A DNA stretch of 64,000 nt from Bacillota bacterium (GCA_023421675.1 JAEZTC010000002.1:496001-560000), one strand, 5' to 3'; counted from the first letter of the stretch, positions 15,594-25,045 are shown. Made by a program: numbers and translations. The notes: generated by a model from the sequence alone, not told the origin.

Positions 15594-15938
15594 GTGCCTA
15601 CTTTAATAGTTTACTTTATTACGGGCGTCTGTGTAACGTCATTTGTGACCATCTGGTTTAGAACAGCCTATGCAGAGCTGTCGGCAAAACGAAACTGCCT
15701 TGCCGATCTTGAGGAGCAACTGCTTCTGCACGAGGGTCTGTACGTCCGAACGATGGACGGACCCGACGAGCGATTATCCGCCGGAATGCTGGAAACCAGC
15801 CGGATGCTCTGCTGTGAGGCAGCCAAAAGCTATAACCTAATCCTGCACAAACCTGTGAACCGCATCCCGGCCCTGCTGATGGGCTTTCGGGTACTGGAAG
15901 CAACAACTACAACTGCGGCTTTATCTTTGAAAAAGTAA
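15594..15938 (+). CDS. Small membrane protein, LemA-like motif
   Basis: A 114-residue protein with GTG start after GAGAGGTG. One N-terminal helix (residues 3-24) is followed by a soluble helical part containing AKSYNLILHKPVNRIPALLMGF. The YN-x(5-6)-P-x-N-x-IPALLMGF pattern recalls the C-terminal half of LemA proteins, though the chain is shorter. It is divergent from the LytTR regulator, with the operator between them, and 54 bp upstream of the SLH protein gene. The three probably form one regulated unit. Confidence 0.65.
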   Translation: MPTLIVYFITGVCVTSFVTIWFRTAYAELSAKRNCLADLEEQLLLHEGLYVRTMDGPDERLSAGMLETSRMLCCEAAKSYNLILHKPVNRIPALLMGFRVLEATTTTAALSLKK

Positions 15939-15992
15939 AGTAAAGACTGAGTATATGAAATAATAAAAGTTTTTCTGAGGAGGAATACGAAC

Positions 15993-18419
15993 ATGAGAAA
16001 AAAACTATTGAGCATGCTTCTTGCGCTATGCATGGTGTTCACCCTGCTGCCGATGACAGCTTCAGCGGCGGCCAGCACTTTGGAAATTGGCAGCGGTACA
16101 TATGCTTTGGATGAAACCGGATTAAACGCTGCAATCTCTGCAGCCAACGACGGGGATACTATCAGTTTTACGGGCAGCGGCACAATCGCACTAACCAATG
16201 ATATCCTTATTAACAAATCGATCACATTGGATTTGAACGGAAATATAATCAATTTTACAGGCGAAAATATACTTGAACTTTCCCAAGTCCCTTCGGTTTC
16301 AGTGAGCATACAAGGGCCTGGCACCATTACAATGAATAGATTCATAAGCATACCTAGCAGTTCAACGCTGACTGTGAATGGAGGCGCTGTTATTGAAGGG
16401 AATAGAACTTGGTATGTGTTGGAAAATCGTGGCACTGTCTCTATGACGGGCGGCACCCTAAAGCAAACGGGGACGGGTTTCGTCCTTCTAAATACCGCAT
16501 CCGGAGTTGCAACCTTTGATAATGCTAGTATTGAGGGTAAAAATTCAAACGGTGCGTTGATATGGAATGCTGAAAGTAGCACTCTTACCCTAAACAGCTG
16601 TACAACAAGAAATATCTATTCGGGTACAGGGTCATGGGCAACAATGGGAAGCATCATCTATATTACTCATACGAGTACTGTGAACCTGATTGGCGGCGCC
16701 GTCACAGGTCCGACAGGGTCATCAGCGCCCACAGTTGTAGTAGCCAGCGGCACCACGTTTACTAATAATGGTGCGACAATCACAAACGGGTATGTGAAAA
16801 AACTCGGCGACCTCACCGTGTCCGTTTCTTCCGGAATCAACATAGTAACACTTGCATCCCAAACACCGGAAACGGGCGTCACCTATTATTACAAGACGAC
16901 TGCGACGGACGATACAGCGCATAAGCCTGCATCAGATGGGTCTGCTGATTTCATCTCAACGGGCTGGACAGCTTTCAGTACCAACACGGATATCCCGGCG
17001 AGCGTCACTGCCGCGGTGTATGTTCAGGTAGTGAAGGTGGGCAACAGCGAGCAAAAGATATGCGGTTGGGGACAGGGCAGCGCCATCCCGACGATTACAG
17101 TTCCGATATCAAACTTTACAAAGACATCCCAAACAACTACAACCGCAGCCTTTAGTTGGACAGCAGCAACAGGTGCAACGAGTGTGAAGGTACAGCAATC
17201 CTTGCATGGTGCAAATACATGGTTTGATGCAACCACAGGAGCAATTGCAAACGATGCAACGACAGCAACAGTAACAGGTTTAACTGCAGCAACAGCATAT
17301 GACTTCAAGTTGGTAGTAACTGGCGGCGAAAACGCAGGCGATTCAAATACAGTAACTGTCGCAACAGATACAGCGCCCCCTTCTGGCGGAGGCAGTGGCA
17401 TCTATACCCCACCTGCTCCTGTCACTAAAATCGACAACGGTGGCAGTACGACCGGTTCTAACCTTGGCCAGCTGGTTTCCGGCGGGAAAACCCTGACAGT
17501 GGAGGACAGCAAGGGCGCAAAGCTGGTGTTTGACACCGAAGCTCTCAAGGGTATCATCGTTCAAACCTCGAGTGATATCAAAGTGGAAATGAAGAACGTT
17601 TCTCCCGCACATCAGGAGAACCTCCCAGGCAAGCAGGTATTCTCACTGACGGTTTCCTCAGGCGGCAGCACAATCACGAATTTCGGCGGTTCAGTCACCG
17701 TTACGCTGCCCTATACTCTTAAGAGCGGAGAAACAGCACAGGACGTAACTGTATGGTATCTTGCAAGCGACGGCACCATGACCGAGATTCCCTGCACCTA
17801 TGACCCTGCAACAGGGCTTGCAACCTTTACGGTTACTCATTTCTCCCTGTATGTTGTGGGCGTGGATACTTCATGGGTTAACCCCTTCTCTGATGTGAGG
17901 ATGAGCGACTGGTTTTACGGAGCAGTTGAGTTCGTTTCACGTAATGGTATAATGAATGGGATTGGCGGAACCGCTTTCAGCCCTTCTACAACCATCACGC
18001 GCGATATGCTGGTAAGCATTCTCTGGCGGATGGAAAACGAGCCGGCAGCCACAAAAACCGTGACCTTCACCGACGTCACAGACGGCAAGTGGTACGCAAA
18101 AGCAGTGGCCTGGGCGGCGGCAAATAATATCGTAGCCGGCTATGACGGCAAGTTCGACACCGGCGGCACGCTCACCCGTGAGCAGCTGACAGCAATTCTC
18201 TATCGCTACGCCACATACAAAAGCTATGATATGAGCGCAAAAGACACCCTCTCCGCTTATACAGACAAACCATCTACTTGGGCGCTTTCCAGCGTGAGTT
18301 GGGCCGTAGCCGAGGGTCTTATAAAAGGCAGCGGCGGTAGACTTGATCCGAAGGGCGGCGCTACCCGTGCACAAGTAGCAAGCATATTGCAAAGATTCAT
18401 TGAAAACATGGTAAAGTAA
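15993..18419 (+). CDS. S-layer homology (SLH) domain surface protein
   Basis: An 808-residue secreted protein. A Sec signal peptide (residues 1-26, ending TASAA) leads to a repetitive beta-helix-like region of about 30-330 (LTLNSC, LTVNGGAVIEG, VSMTGGTLKQTGTG). A fibronectin-III-like domain (about 367-455), a Gly/Pro linker (PSGGGSGIYTPP) and a beta domain come next. Three C-terminal SLH domains follow at about 629-680, 689-742 and 752-808 (FSDVRMSDWFYGAVEFV, FTDVTDGKWYAKAVAWA, YTDKPSTWALSSVSWAV). SLH domains bind pyruvylated cell-wall polysaccharide. The start follows GAGGAGG. GC content is well above that of the flanking genes, which supports transfer. Confidence 0.92.
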   Translation: MRKKLLSMLLALCMVFTLLPMTASAAASTLEIGSGTYALDETGLNAAISAANDGDTISFTGSGTIALTNDILINKSITLDLNGNIINFTGENILELSQVPSVSVSIQGPGTITMNRFISIPSSSTLTVNGGAVIEGNRTWYVLENRGTVSMTGGTLKQTGTGFVLLNTASGVATFDNASIEGKNSNGALIWNAESSTLTLNSCTTRNIYSGTGSWATMGSIIYITHTSTVNLIGGAVTGPTGSSAPTVVVASGTTFTNNGATITNGYVKKLGDLTVSVSSGINIVTLASQTPETGVTYYYKTTATDDTAHKPASDGSADFISTGWTAFSTNTDIPASVTAAVYVQVVKVGNSEQKICGWGQGSAIPTITVPISNFTKTSQTTTTAAFSWTAATGATSVKVQQSLHGANTWFDATTGAIANDATTATVTGLTAATAYDFKLVVTGGENAGDSNTVTVATDTAPPSGGGSGIYTPPAPVTKIDNGGSTTGSNLGQLVSGGKTLTVEDSKGAKLVFDTEALKGIIVQTSSDIKVEMKNVSPAHQENLPGKQVFSLTVSSGGSTITNFGGSVTVTLPYTLKSGETAQDVTVWYLASDGTMTEIPCTYDPATGLATFTVTHFSLYVVGVDTSWVNPFSDVRMSDWFYGAVEFVSRNGIMNGIGGTAFSPSTTITRDMLVSILWRMENEPAATKTVTFTDVTDGKWYAKAVAWAAANNIVAGYDGKFDTGGTLTREQLTAILYRYATYKSYDMSAKDTLSAYTDKPSTWALSSVSWAVAEGLIKGSGGRLDPKGGATRAQVASILQRFIENMVK

Positions 18420-18454
18420 ATAACATAAAAGCAACTGTTATGAACGCTACGCAA

Positions 18455-18485
18455 CAAGGGCTTCGGGATATTCCCGAAGCCCTTG
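18455..18485 (+). terminator. Terminator of SLH gene
   Basis: A perfect 13-bp stem (CAAGGGCTTCGGG / CCCGAAGCCCTTG) with a 5-nt loop. The T-run after it is weak. Confidence 0.7.
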
Positions 18486-18539
18486 AGCTTTACCTTTATA
18501 ACAACCAAAAGCAAACACCATTTACACTTATATCCATTT

Positions 18540-19541
18540 TTAATCAGCCTTAAATACATTCTTAATCAATATAGAAATCGACCCGTCTGGATTATTTATA
18601 AACTCTATCTTATCCTTATCCGAATAAAAATCCACCGGAAGATTGATCTCAATTCCAGAGTCTGTAGTTATTTTCTGAGTCCTGAATTTTCTGTTGTAGA
18701 TTTTCTCAGTAACCGGAATTGTATCCTTGAGACCTGTTTTACTAATTTCACTCATGTATTCGTCCTTTAACTCAGGGTTGTTTCCGAATACTGTATGAGC
18801 TATTTTCGGTACATTTATAACCTCAGATTCTTCAATGCTTTCCATTACTGCCTTTTTTATCTCAACCTTCTTATTTATATCATCCTCGAAGTATTTCTTG
18901 TTAAACTTTTCTGTTGCTTTATTAAACATTTTAACTCTTTCACTAACTGAGGCCTGACTTGAGCATTCAAGAAACAGTTGAGAGAAATAGTACATGTTTT
19001 CACCGTTTATTTCACACTTTTTTTCTATAACCTTAACACTGAAATCATTAAGGTTTATAATAGCACATTCGTCAATCTTCTGATTCTCATTAGGCAAAGT
19101 AGTATTCTGTTTAATAATAGTATTAACCTTTCTGCTGCCGTCATTTTCAACATAGTGTATATAGGAACTTTTATAATTAAATTTCAGGACAGCTAAATAT
19201 AATACCCTGTCCGCTTCAAAAGCACAAAAGAACAAATCTGAAGGTAATATATCAACATGCTTTTTCATTAACTCAAACAATTTTAATGCCATTGTCTGAG
19301 TTGCTGGTATAAATTGATTGCTGTCAGAAGCAAGATTCTCAAGCAGCCTTTTTACTGAACTATTACTGTCTGTGAAGTGTGCTGTTCTTAGGTTGTCGTC
19401 ACCAAAAATCTTTTCTATATGCTTTTCGATGAATTCTGTTATATCTTCCCCCTGCACATGTTCCTCCTCAGATATAACAGGCATTTGAAGGTTACTGTCA
19501 AGTATATGCATTATCATTTTTTTTATTGATATTTCACTCAT
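18540..19541 (-). CDS. Nucleoid-associated protein (NdpA/YejK-like)
   Basis: A 333-residue soluble protein. Its N-terminus MSEISIKKMIMHILDSNLQMPVIS and the segment LAVLKFNYKSSYIHYVE fit the 37-kDa nucleoid-associated protein family (NA37/YejK), whose Gram-negative members bind the nucleoid. Length is typical. It converges on the SLH gene and appears monocistronic, with a short AT-rich upstream region shared with the L,D-transpeptidase gene. Confidence 0.75.
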   Translation of the reverse strand: MSEISIKKMIMHILDSNLQMPVISEEEHVQGEDITEFIEKHIEKIFGDDNLRTAHFTDSNSSVKRLLENLASDSNQFIPATQTMALKLFELMKKHVDILPSDLFFCAFEADRVLYLAVLKFNYKSSYIHYVENDGSRKVNTIIKQNTTLPNENQKIDECAIINLNDFSVKVIEKKCEINGENMYYFSQLFLECSSQASVSERVKMFNKATEKFNKKYFEDDINKKVEIKKAVMESIEESEVINVPKIAHTVFGNNPELKDEYMSEISKTGLKDTIPVTEKIYNRKFRTQKITTDSGIEINLPVDFYSDKDKIEFINNPDGSISILIKNVFKAD

Positions 19542-19695
19542 TTTTGTGCCTCACTTTAATATTGTTAAAAACTATTTCCTGCCTTTAACATTATAATTAT
19601 TCGGAATCTTTTAAGCAAGAAAAACTATGATTGAGGTTAGTCTTATGTAAACTTAATTGATTATTCTGAATAAAATATATCATGAGGTGACATTT

Positions 19696-20028
19696 ATGTT
19701 TTTTATAGAGATTGATACACATAAGCATGTTCTAAAGCTTTATAACAACAGGACTCTTGTAAGACAATATCCTGTTGCTGTAGGCAAACCATCTACACCT
19801 ACCCCTCTCGGTAAATGGACCATCTCCTACAAAGGTTTATGGGGAGCGCAGTATGGCGGGCATTTCATGAGATTAAGCATTCCATGGGGTATATATGGCA
19901 TTCACGGGACTGATAAGCCGTGGTCTGTTGGTCTTGCGGTAAGCCACGGCTGTATCCGGATGTATAGTAACGATGCTGCGGAATTATATAATATGGTCCC
20001 AATAGGGACTATAGTGTACATCTACTGA
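19696..20028 (+). CDS. L,D-transpeptidase (YkuD) catalytic domain protein
   Basis: A 110-residue single-domain YkuD protein. The catalytic signature HGTDKPWSVGLAVSHGCIRM contains the conserved His and the nucleophile Cys of SHGC; PVAVGKPSTPTPLGKW is the strand before it. Such enzymes cross-link peptidoglycan through meso-DAP. I chose the ATG at 19696 with GAGGTG upstream over a TTG 39 bases earlier. No signal peptide or LysM domain is present, which is unusual for a wall enzyme, though short YkuD proteins are common in Clostridia. Confidence 0.88.
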   Translation: MFFIEIDTHKHVLKLYNNRTLVRQYPVAVGKPSTPTPLGKWTISYKGLWGAQYGGHFMRLSIPWGIYGIHGTDKPWSVGLAVSHGCIRMYSNDAAELYNMVPIGTIVYIY

Positions 20029-20047
20029 TATCTGAAGATTATATATT

Positions 20048-20923
20048 TTATTTGATATTATCAAGGGATTCATCATACTTCCACGTTAATCCATAGTCAT
20101 TAGTCACAATATAAATACTTCCTGCATAGCTTGCATCTTTGTAAAGCTGAATTTCAATACGCCCTTCGGTATTAAGAAACTGTGGTGACAGAGGAGTCTT
20201 ACAATAATCTTTGTACTTTGTCGGAAGCTTTACATCAAGCATTGTCCAGTTTTTACCCCTGTCTTTTGTCCAACAAATATCAGCAGTGAAATCCGAATAC
20301 CTGTATGTAATAAAGCCTATATCAGTAGTTGAAAAGCCTGCACCAGTTAAAACTGCATGGTAGACATCCTTATCAGGAATTTCATGCCACGTTTCCCCTC
20401 CATCGTCTGTCTGGTAAACATAGTGCTGCTGCATACCTGCCCCGATAGATCCAGTCAAAACAAGCCAACCATTTTTATCCGAAGTAAAGCCTATATACTT
20501 ATGATCAACCCAATTATTATTTTTTAAGATATATGTATTCCAGGACTTACCCATATCATCGCTGACCATTATATATGTCTCCGATGAAGAGCCATAAGCT
20601 ATAGCAGTCTTTTCTTTAGATATAAATATTCCGCTGATATGTTCCTGGTCATAAAAAGCAAAAGGAACAGAGACCGTATTTAGACCGTTGTCATATGATA
20701 TAGTAAGTTTTTGATTTTTTAATTTACAGAAATTATTTGAACCAAGTGGTGATGTAATATTTATAGAACCTACATCCGAAGAATCCGATATTTCAAGAGG
20801 TTTTATATTTTGTTCGGAATAAGCATTAGTTATTACTCTTACACTATTTGTGTTTTCTTTTGAAGAACATCCTGCAAAGAAAATTATAAATAATATTATG
20901 ATGAAAAAATGTAGTTTCTTCAT
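20048..20923 (-). CDS. Lipoprotein with BNR/Asp-box repeats
   Basis: A 291-residue protein with lipoprotein signal MKKLHFFIIILFIIFFAGCSS (lipobox FAGC). The mature part has four Asp-box-like repeats: VSDDMGKSWNTY, QTDDGGETWHEI, TKDRGKNWTML and TNDYGLTWKYD. These mark a beta-propeller of the sialidase/Ycf48-like type. No sialidase catalytic residues are evident, so binding or scaffolding is more likely. It lies 22 bp below another lipoprotein gene, probably in the same transcript. Confidence 0.78.
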   Translation of the reverse strand: MKKLHFFIIILFIIFFAGCSSKENTNSVRVITNAYSEQNIKPLEISDSSDVGSINITSPLGSNNFCKLKNQKLTISYDNGLNTVSVPFAFYDQEHISGIFISKEKTAIAYGSSSETYIMVSDDMGKSWNTYILKNNNWVDHKYIGFTSDKNGWLVLTGSIGAGMQQHYVYQTDDGGETWHEIPDKDVYHAVLTGAGFSTTDIGFITYRYSDFTADICWTKDRGKNWTMLDVKLPTKYKDYCKTPLSPQFLNTEGRIEIQLYKDASYAGSIYIVTNDYGLTWKYDESLDNIK

Positions 20924-20945
20924 TATTTTTTACCTCATTTTTTAT

Positions 20946-21878
20946 TTAAAAATCTTCACCTTTAAACCTGACAAAAAAATATGGTATTGCATCTGTGTTT
21001 TCCCCAACAGGCAGCTTTGATATTTTTATCAGATACCTTTTGGCTGTGTCTTTCAATGTGACAACAAGATTTAACTTTTTATCCTTTCTAGCTATTTCGT
21101 ATGTAGATATATATGGATTATCTTTTATAGTTACTTTGTTTTTACTATTTAGACCTTCACCCAATTTATCAGTTGCTATTTCTAAAGTAATCTGGTTTTT
21201 GTCCTTGTTATATGAGGTTTTTACAGGCGGTATATCTGTTGAAGCGGCATAAAACATGCCATTATCATCTTTGGATGGTTTGAACATGACCTCAAAACCG
21301 TCATATGTTATATTCAGGCCAGCTAGTACACTGCCATCCTTTGTACCTGCTTCGACAGACTCTTCCAGGTTATAATATCTATCTTCAATTATCCTGGTAA
21401 AAGTAGACCATGTGTCTATGTCGCTCTCAATTCTGAAGCAGTTAATATAAAACGGGAACATTTTAAAGGAATCCGTACTATTTTTCCCTGTTGCCTTAAA
21501 AATAAAATAATTCTCATTTTCTATCTTTTCCAGTGTGACATATTCCGGAATCGTTGGCAGAGTATCCACTTGCCCGGTTTTAAGATTATATAATCTGAAT
21601 ATATTGCACTTATCTTTTTCCTGAGCTTCTATAAGAACATAATCAGGTTCTATTTTATGTATGCTTTTAATTTCATCTTGAGCATAAAACTTTTTAATAT
21701 CATCAAGTGTAAAATAAGGTGTCTGAATGCTTTTTAAGGTTTTATTATTAATTTCCTCTGTATGGTGTTTATCAGGATTTGTTGAAGCAAAAGCTTGATC
21801 AGTATTAGCAGACTTACCGCAGCCGGTAAAACTTAATACTAGAGAAAAACATAATAAAATGATTATATTCCTTTTCAT
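20946..21878 (-). CDS. Lipoprotein of unknown function
   Basis: A 310-residue protein from MKRNIIILLCFSLVLSFTGCGKS (lipobox FTGC). I chose the ATG at 21878, with TTGGAGG ahead of it, over an in-frame TTG that lies in the ribosome site. The mature protein is mostly beta-rich and has no recognised domain. It sits between the PadR-linked membrane genes and the BNR lipoprotein gene, all in the same direction. Confidence 0.72.
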   Translation of the reverse strand: MKRNIIILLCFSLVLSFTGCGKSANTDQAFASTNPDKHHTEEINNKTLKSIQTPYFTLDDIKKFYAQDEIKSIHKIEPDYVLIEAQEKDKCNIFRLYNLKTGQVDTLPTIPEYVTLEKIENENYFIFKATGKNSTDSFKMFPFYINCFRIESDIDTWSTFTRIIEDRYYNLEESVEAGTKDGSVLAGLNITYDGFEVMFKPSKDDNGMFYAASTDIPPVKTSYNKDKNQITLEIATDKLGEGLNSKNKVTIKDNPYISTYEIARKDKKLNLVVTLKDTAKRYLIKISKLPVGENTDAIPYFFVRFKGEDF

Positions 21879-21959
21879 AATAAATAATTCCTCCAATAAA
21901 TTTCATTGTTAATTACTGGACGAAAAAGTGATCGAATATGTTTCTGAGTTTTATTAGAA

Positions 21960-22478
21960 TTAATAAGGTATTACTTTCCCGTTACTGTCATACCCAATTA
22001 CCATCCTGGGTGAATTCTGGCTTTCGTATGAAAACTTCCAGGAAAAAAGAAACATATTATCATAAAAAGTAGTTGTAGACAAAACCTTACCATCTGCAAG
22101 CAGCACATCAATTTTCTTTATGTTTGGATTATTAACAACTCCATAAATTACACCTAATGCATTTGAATAATCTGACTTATATGAAATAGCCTTAGTTTTA
22201 TCATATTCAAAAATATAAGTGCCACTTAGTCCCCATAAAAAAAGGAATTTTCTGGGTATAATGCCACATGTAACCCATTTATCATACTTACATAACATAA
22301 GTTTACCATCACTATAATTTTCTGTATGTACAACCTTTGATGGTCCATAGTGCATAATACGCTCAATATCCTTGTGAGAGGACAAAGGTCTTAAATAAAG
22401 GTTCTGAACATAGCAAAACAAAACAAACAATACACCTAATACAATAATATTTATTAATATTCGTCTTGGTCTCTTCAT
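21960..22478 (-). CDS. Small membrane-anchored protein
   Basis: A 172-residue protein with one N-terminal membrane helix after a basic start (MKRPRRILINIIVLGVLFVLFCYV) and a soluble extracytoplasmic part. No family is recognised. It directly follows the permease-prefix-domain gene with no gap (stop and start adjoin), so the two are translationally coupled. Confidence 0.75.
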   Translation of the reverse strand: MKRPRRILINIIVLGVLFVLFCYVQNLYLRPLSSHKDIERIMHYGPSKVVHTENYSDGKLMLCKYDKWVTCGIIPRKFLFLWGLSGTYIFEYDKTKAISYKSDYSNALGVIYGVVNNPNIKKIDVLLADGKVLSTTTFYDNMFLFSWKFSYESQNSPRMVIGYDSNGKVIPY

Positions 22479-23180
22479 CTATCTCACCTGTTTTAAAGGT
22501 ATTTCAACCCTATACTTTCTGTTATATAAATCATAATTAAATATCAGGTATTCTGCATTTTTATTTATATCTTCAAGAGTTATCATGCATGAATTCGGGG
22601 TCGATGATATTCTATTGATCTTGCAGATTTTACCCAAGCTATCATTTATTAAAAAAGCCTTGCCATTGAAATTGCAAATACCTTTGCGTAATCTTTTGTC
22701 ATTATACTTCCAGAGGATACTTATGTTATCATTTTTCTCATATATAACTTTTGTAAATGTAAGCTGCGAATCGTCAAGTTTTATAGTCTTATTAATATCA
22801 AGGCTGTAAGATATATTCTCTTTGGGAATTAAATCAACAAGATCATGCGGTCCCACAATAATGTCAATTATTAAAGGATAAATAACATAATATAAACTAA
22901 GAATAACTGCAATTATTGTAATAACATTAGACACCTTCCATACCCAGCCAATTACGGGATTATGCTGTTTGTTAAGGGCCTTTCCTATTTCCTTTGAATC
23001 ACCCATATCTGCAATAGCCATTTTTTCTGCTGTTTCGGAATCATACCCATTTTGTATATAGAAATCTATTTTATCTTCTAGATGTGCTTCAAGTTCTGTT
23101 CGGATTTTTTTCTTGTCGAAAGGGAATTTAATATAAGACATGACTTCATTAATGAATTTAAAACGCTTAAGCGAAGGCAT
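22479..23180 (-). CDS. Permease-prefix-domain (DUF1700/HAAS-like) membrane protein
   Basis: Residues about 15-75 (IKFPFDKKKIRTELEAHLEDKIDFYIQNGYDSETAEKMAIADMGDS) are the helical permease prefix domain 1 pattern that accompanies PadR regulators. A membrane helix pair lies at about 85-110, followed by an outer domain. I start it at the ATG 23180; an in-frame GTG at 23189 is possible. It overlaps the padR stop by 14 bp. The PadR/prefix-domain pair is a common operon in Firmicutes and probably governs an envelope response. Confidence 0.8.
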   Translation of the reverse strand: MPSLKRFKFINEVMSYIKFPFDKKKIRTELEAHLEDKIDFYIQNGYDSETAEKMAIADMGDSKEIGKALNKQHNPVIGWVWKVSNVITIIAVILSLYYVIYPLIIDIIVGPHDLVDLIPKENISYSLDINKTIKLDDSQLTFTKVIYEKNDNISILWKYNDKRLRKGICNFNGKAFLINDSLGKICKINRISSTPNSCMITLEDINKNAEYLIFNYDLYNRKYRVEIPLKQVR

Positions 23181-23511
23181 TTGAACCACCGCCTATAACT
23201 TTATGCACAGACGTTGAAAAAGTCTGCCACTTTTCTTTTTCCTCTGCAAGCTTTTTTTTGCCTTTGGATGTAATTTTATAGTATTTACGTTCCTTACCAT
23301 TATCGCCTGAATTCATGTATGATTTAACAAAGCTGTTGTTTTCAAGCTTGTGCAAAACCGGATACAAGGTTCCTTCCTTGAACTGGAATACCTTTTCCGA
23401 ACGCTTTTCCAATTCTTTTATTATTTCATATCCATACATATCGGTTTCTTCAAGCAGAGAAAGTACCAGTAACAGAGTGCTTCCGCCCAACAAGCCCTTA
23501 TCTATTTCCAT
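23167..23511 (-). CDS. PadR family transcriptional regulator
   Basis: A 114-residue protein with the PadR winged helix: LVLSLLEETDMYGYEIIKELEKRS, FQFKEGTLYPVLHKLE, and GKERKYYKITSKGKKKLAEEKEKW. The first gene of the five-gene minus-strand run to 20048. A consensus promoter with an inverted-repeat operator lies 21-70 bp upstream, consistent with autoregulation. Confidence 0.93.
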   Translation of the reverse strand: MEIDKGLLGGSTLLLVLSLLEETDMYGYEIIKELEKRSEKVFQFKEGTLYPVLHKLENNSFVKSYMNSGDNGKERKYYKITSKGKKKLAEEKEKWQTFSTSVHKVIGGGSNAFA

Positions 23512-23531
23512 AAAAGCCTCCTAAAAAAACA

Positions 23532-23581
23532 ATACCTCGATGCTCTAAGTATATTATACATAGGTCATCAAGGTATGTCAA
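23532..23581 (-). promoter_or_regulatory. padR promoter with inverted-repeat operator
   Basis: On the minus strand TTGACA (23581-23576) and TATAAT (23558-23553) are separated by 17 bp, a perfect sigma-A promoter. ATACCTCGATG at 23532-23542 and CATCAAGGTAT at 23566-23576 are inverted (10 of 11 matches); one arm lies in the spacer and one just past the start point. This is the probable PadR operator. Confidence 0.75.
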
Positions 23582-23610
23582 TATTATCCTTTTAAGTTAA
23601 AATGTAATCT

Positions 23611-24897
23611 CTACATTATATCCTCAAGTGTCTGCTTCTGGTAGTCATAGTTTATAAACTTTCTAAAATGCTTGTTAAGTGTAAGCGGTACATCTACAAG
23701 AAATACAATTACCAAGCTAACTGTCATTACAATTCTTATAGGGAAAATTCCACCCAGAATTCCACCCAATGCCATCGCAAATGGAGTAAGACCCTGAGTA
23801 AGCATATTCAGTAAAGATAATATCTTCCCCCTCATTTCGGGCGGTGTTGTAATTTGGATGGTTGACATTATAAAAACATTAATAATAGCATTTGTAAAAC
23901 CTCCAATAATCAATACAGGTATCATTAACCCAAATAATTTCATATTGGCAAAAGCTATAATTGAAAAATCCATTAATATGTTTGAAATGACAAAAACCCT
24001 AAACCTTTTGGATGGAGGAACTTTAAGAACAGACATTAAAATGAAGCCAAGCATAGCACCTCCCATAAAACAGGCCATTGCAACACCATATTTGCCTGCT
24101 CCAAGTTCTTCTGTCTTTTGGAATAAAGGCATCAAAAGTATGATCACTATGTTAAAGAAAAAGTTCATAATTGCTGCAATTATCAATATGTATCTCAGGC
24201 CCCTTAAGCGCCAAATGAATGAAAACCCTTCCTTCATATCACTTAAGAAATGCTGTTCGCTTTTTCTTTTTACTTGAGGAATCTTGATAAAAAATACTAA
24301 AATGCCAGAAAACAGATATGATAAACCATTAAAAAGAAACATAAAAGGTGCACCGATTGCCTGAAACAAAAAGCCACCCGAAGAATTTCCTATAAGGCTT
24401 GAACCGGTTGTAGCCATTGAGAATACAGAATTTGCTCCTTCGATTTTGGATTTTGGAACCATGTCCGGTATGGAGGAATTTATTGAAGGCCTGAAAAATG
24501 CTCCACAGGTACTTTCAATAATACCAGTTACAAAAACCATCCAAATTTCAATGAAGCCACTAAAAGCTGCAATTGCAATAAATACTATAGATATACCTCT
24601 TATAATGTCAGCTGTTATTATAATTCTTTTACGATTCCACCTGTCCACAATTACGCCTGCAAACGGGGATATAATAATACCGGGCAGCATTGATACTGCC
24701 ATCAGTGTTCCCATTAATGCTGTAGACCCGGTAACTGAAAGAACCCAGAAACCAAGTGCTATGCTGTATATTGCATCACCCAAGGTTGATACAAGCTGTC
24801 CCTGCCAGAGTACAAGGAAATTAGTAGTCCATAGTTTTTCCTTTTCATTATTTTCAATAATATTTTCGGTATTTTTTTCAGTAAGGCTTTCTGTCAT
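23611..24897 (-). CDS. MFS transporter (MFS_3 / EntS-like)
   Basis: A 428-residue membrane protein with about twelve hydrophobic segments. The cytoplasmic loop motif DRWNRKRIIITADIIRG after helix 2 and the preceding FAGVIVDRW are typical of macrolide/enterobactin-type exporters. I chose the ATG at 24897, with AGGGGG seven bases upstream; the upstream open frame lacks a ribosome site. The C-terminal half shows MRGKILSLLNMLTQGLTP. The substrate is unknown. Confidence 0.9.
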   Translation of the reverse strand: MTESLTEKNTENIIENNEKEKLWTTNFLVLWQGQLVSTLGDAIYSIALGFWVLSVTGSTALMGTLMAVSMLPGIIISPFAGVIVDRWNRKRIIITADIIRGISIVFIAIAAFSGFIEIWMVFVTGIIESTCGAFFRPSINSSIPDMVPKSKIEGANSVFSMATTGSSLIGNSSGGFLFQAIGAPFMFLFNGLSYLFSGILVFFIKIPQVKRKSEQHFLSDMKEGFSFIWRLRGLRYILIIAAIMNFFFNIVIILLMPLFQKTEELGAGKYGVAMACFMGGAMLGFILMSVLKVPPSKRFRVFVISNILMDFSIIAFANMKLFGLMIPVLIIGGFTNAIINVFIMSTIQITTPPEMRGKILSLLNMLTQGLTPFAMALGGILGGIFPIRIVMTVSLVIVFLVDVPLTLNKHFRKFINYDYQKQTLEDIM

Positions 24898-25045
24898 ACT
24901 TCCCCCTGTAATAAATAATTTGCGCTGAATTTTAGTATTGTTATCCATAATACCATAAATATCTAGGTATTGAAACAAAAAAGAACCTATCTTAAACAAA
25001 TTCCTGAAACAAATGTATTTTTTGTAAGCCCTAAAAATCACTGAA

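Noticed and set aside
15830..16582. 250-codon minus-strand frame opposite the SLH gene
   Set aside because: It is antisense to the signal peptide and beta-helix coding region, lacks a ribosome site and arises from the biased codon use of the higher-GC gene.
17937..18434. 165-codon minus-strand frame opposite the SLH domains
   Set aside because: The sense strand encodes three clear SLH domains; the antisense frame has no start signal or recognisable motif.
24446..24928. 160-codon plus-strand frame inside the MFS gene
   Set aside because: Antisense shadow of a well-supported transporter.
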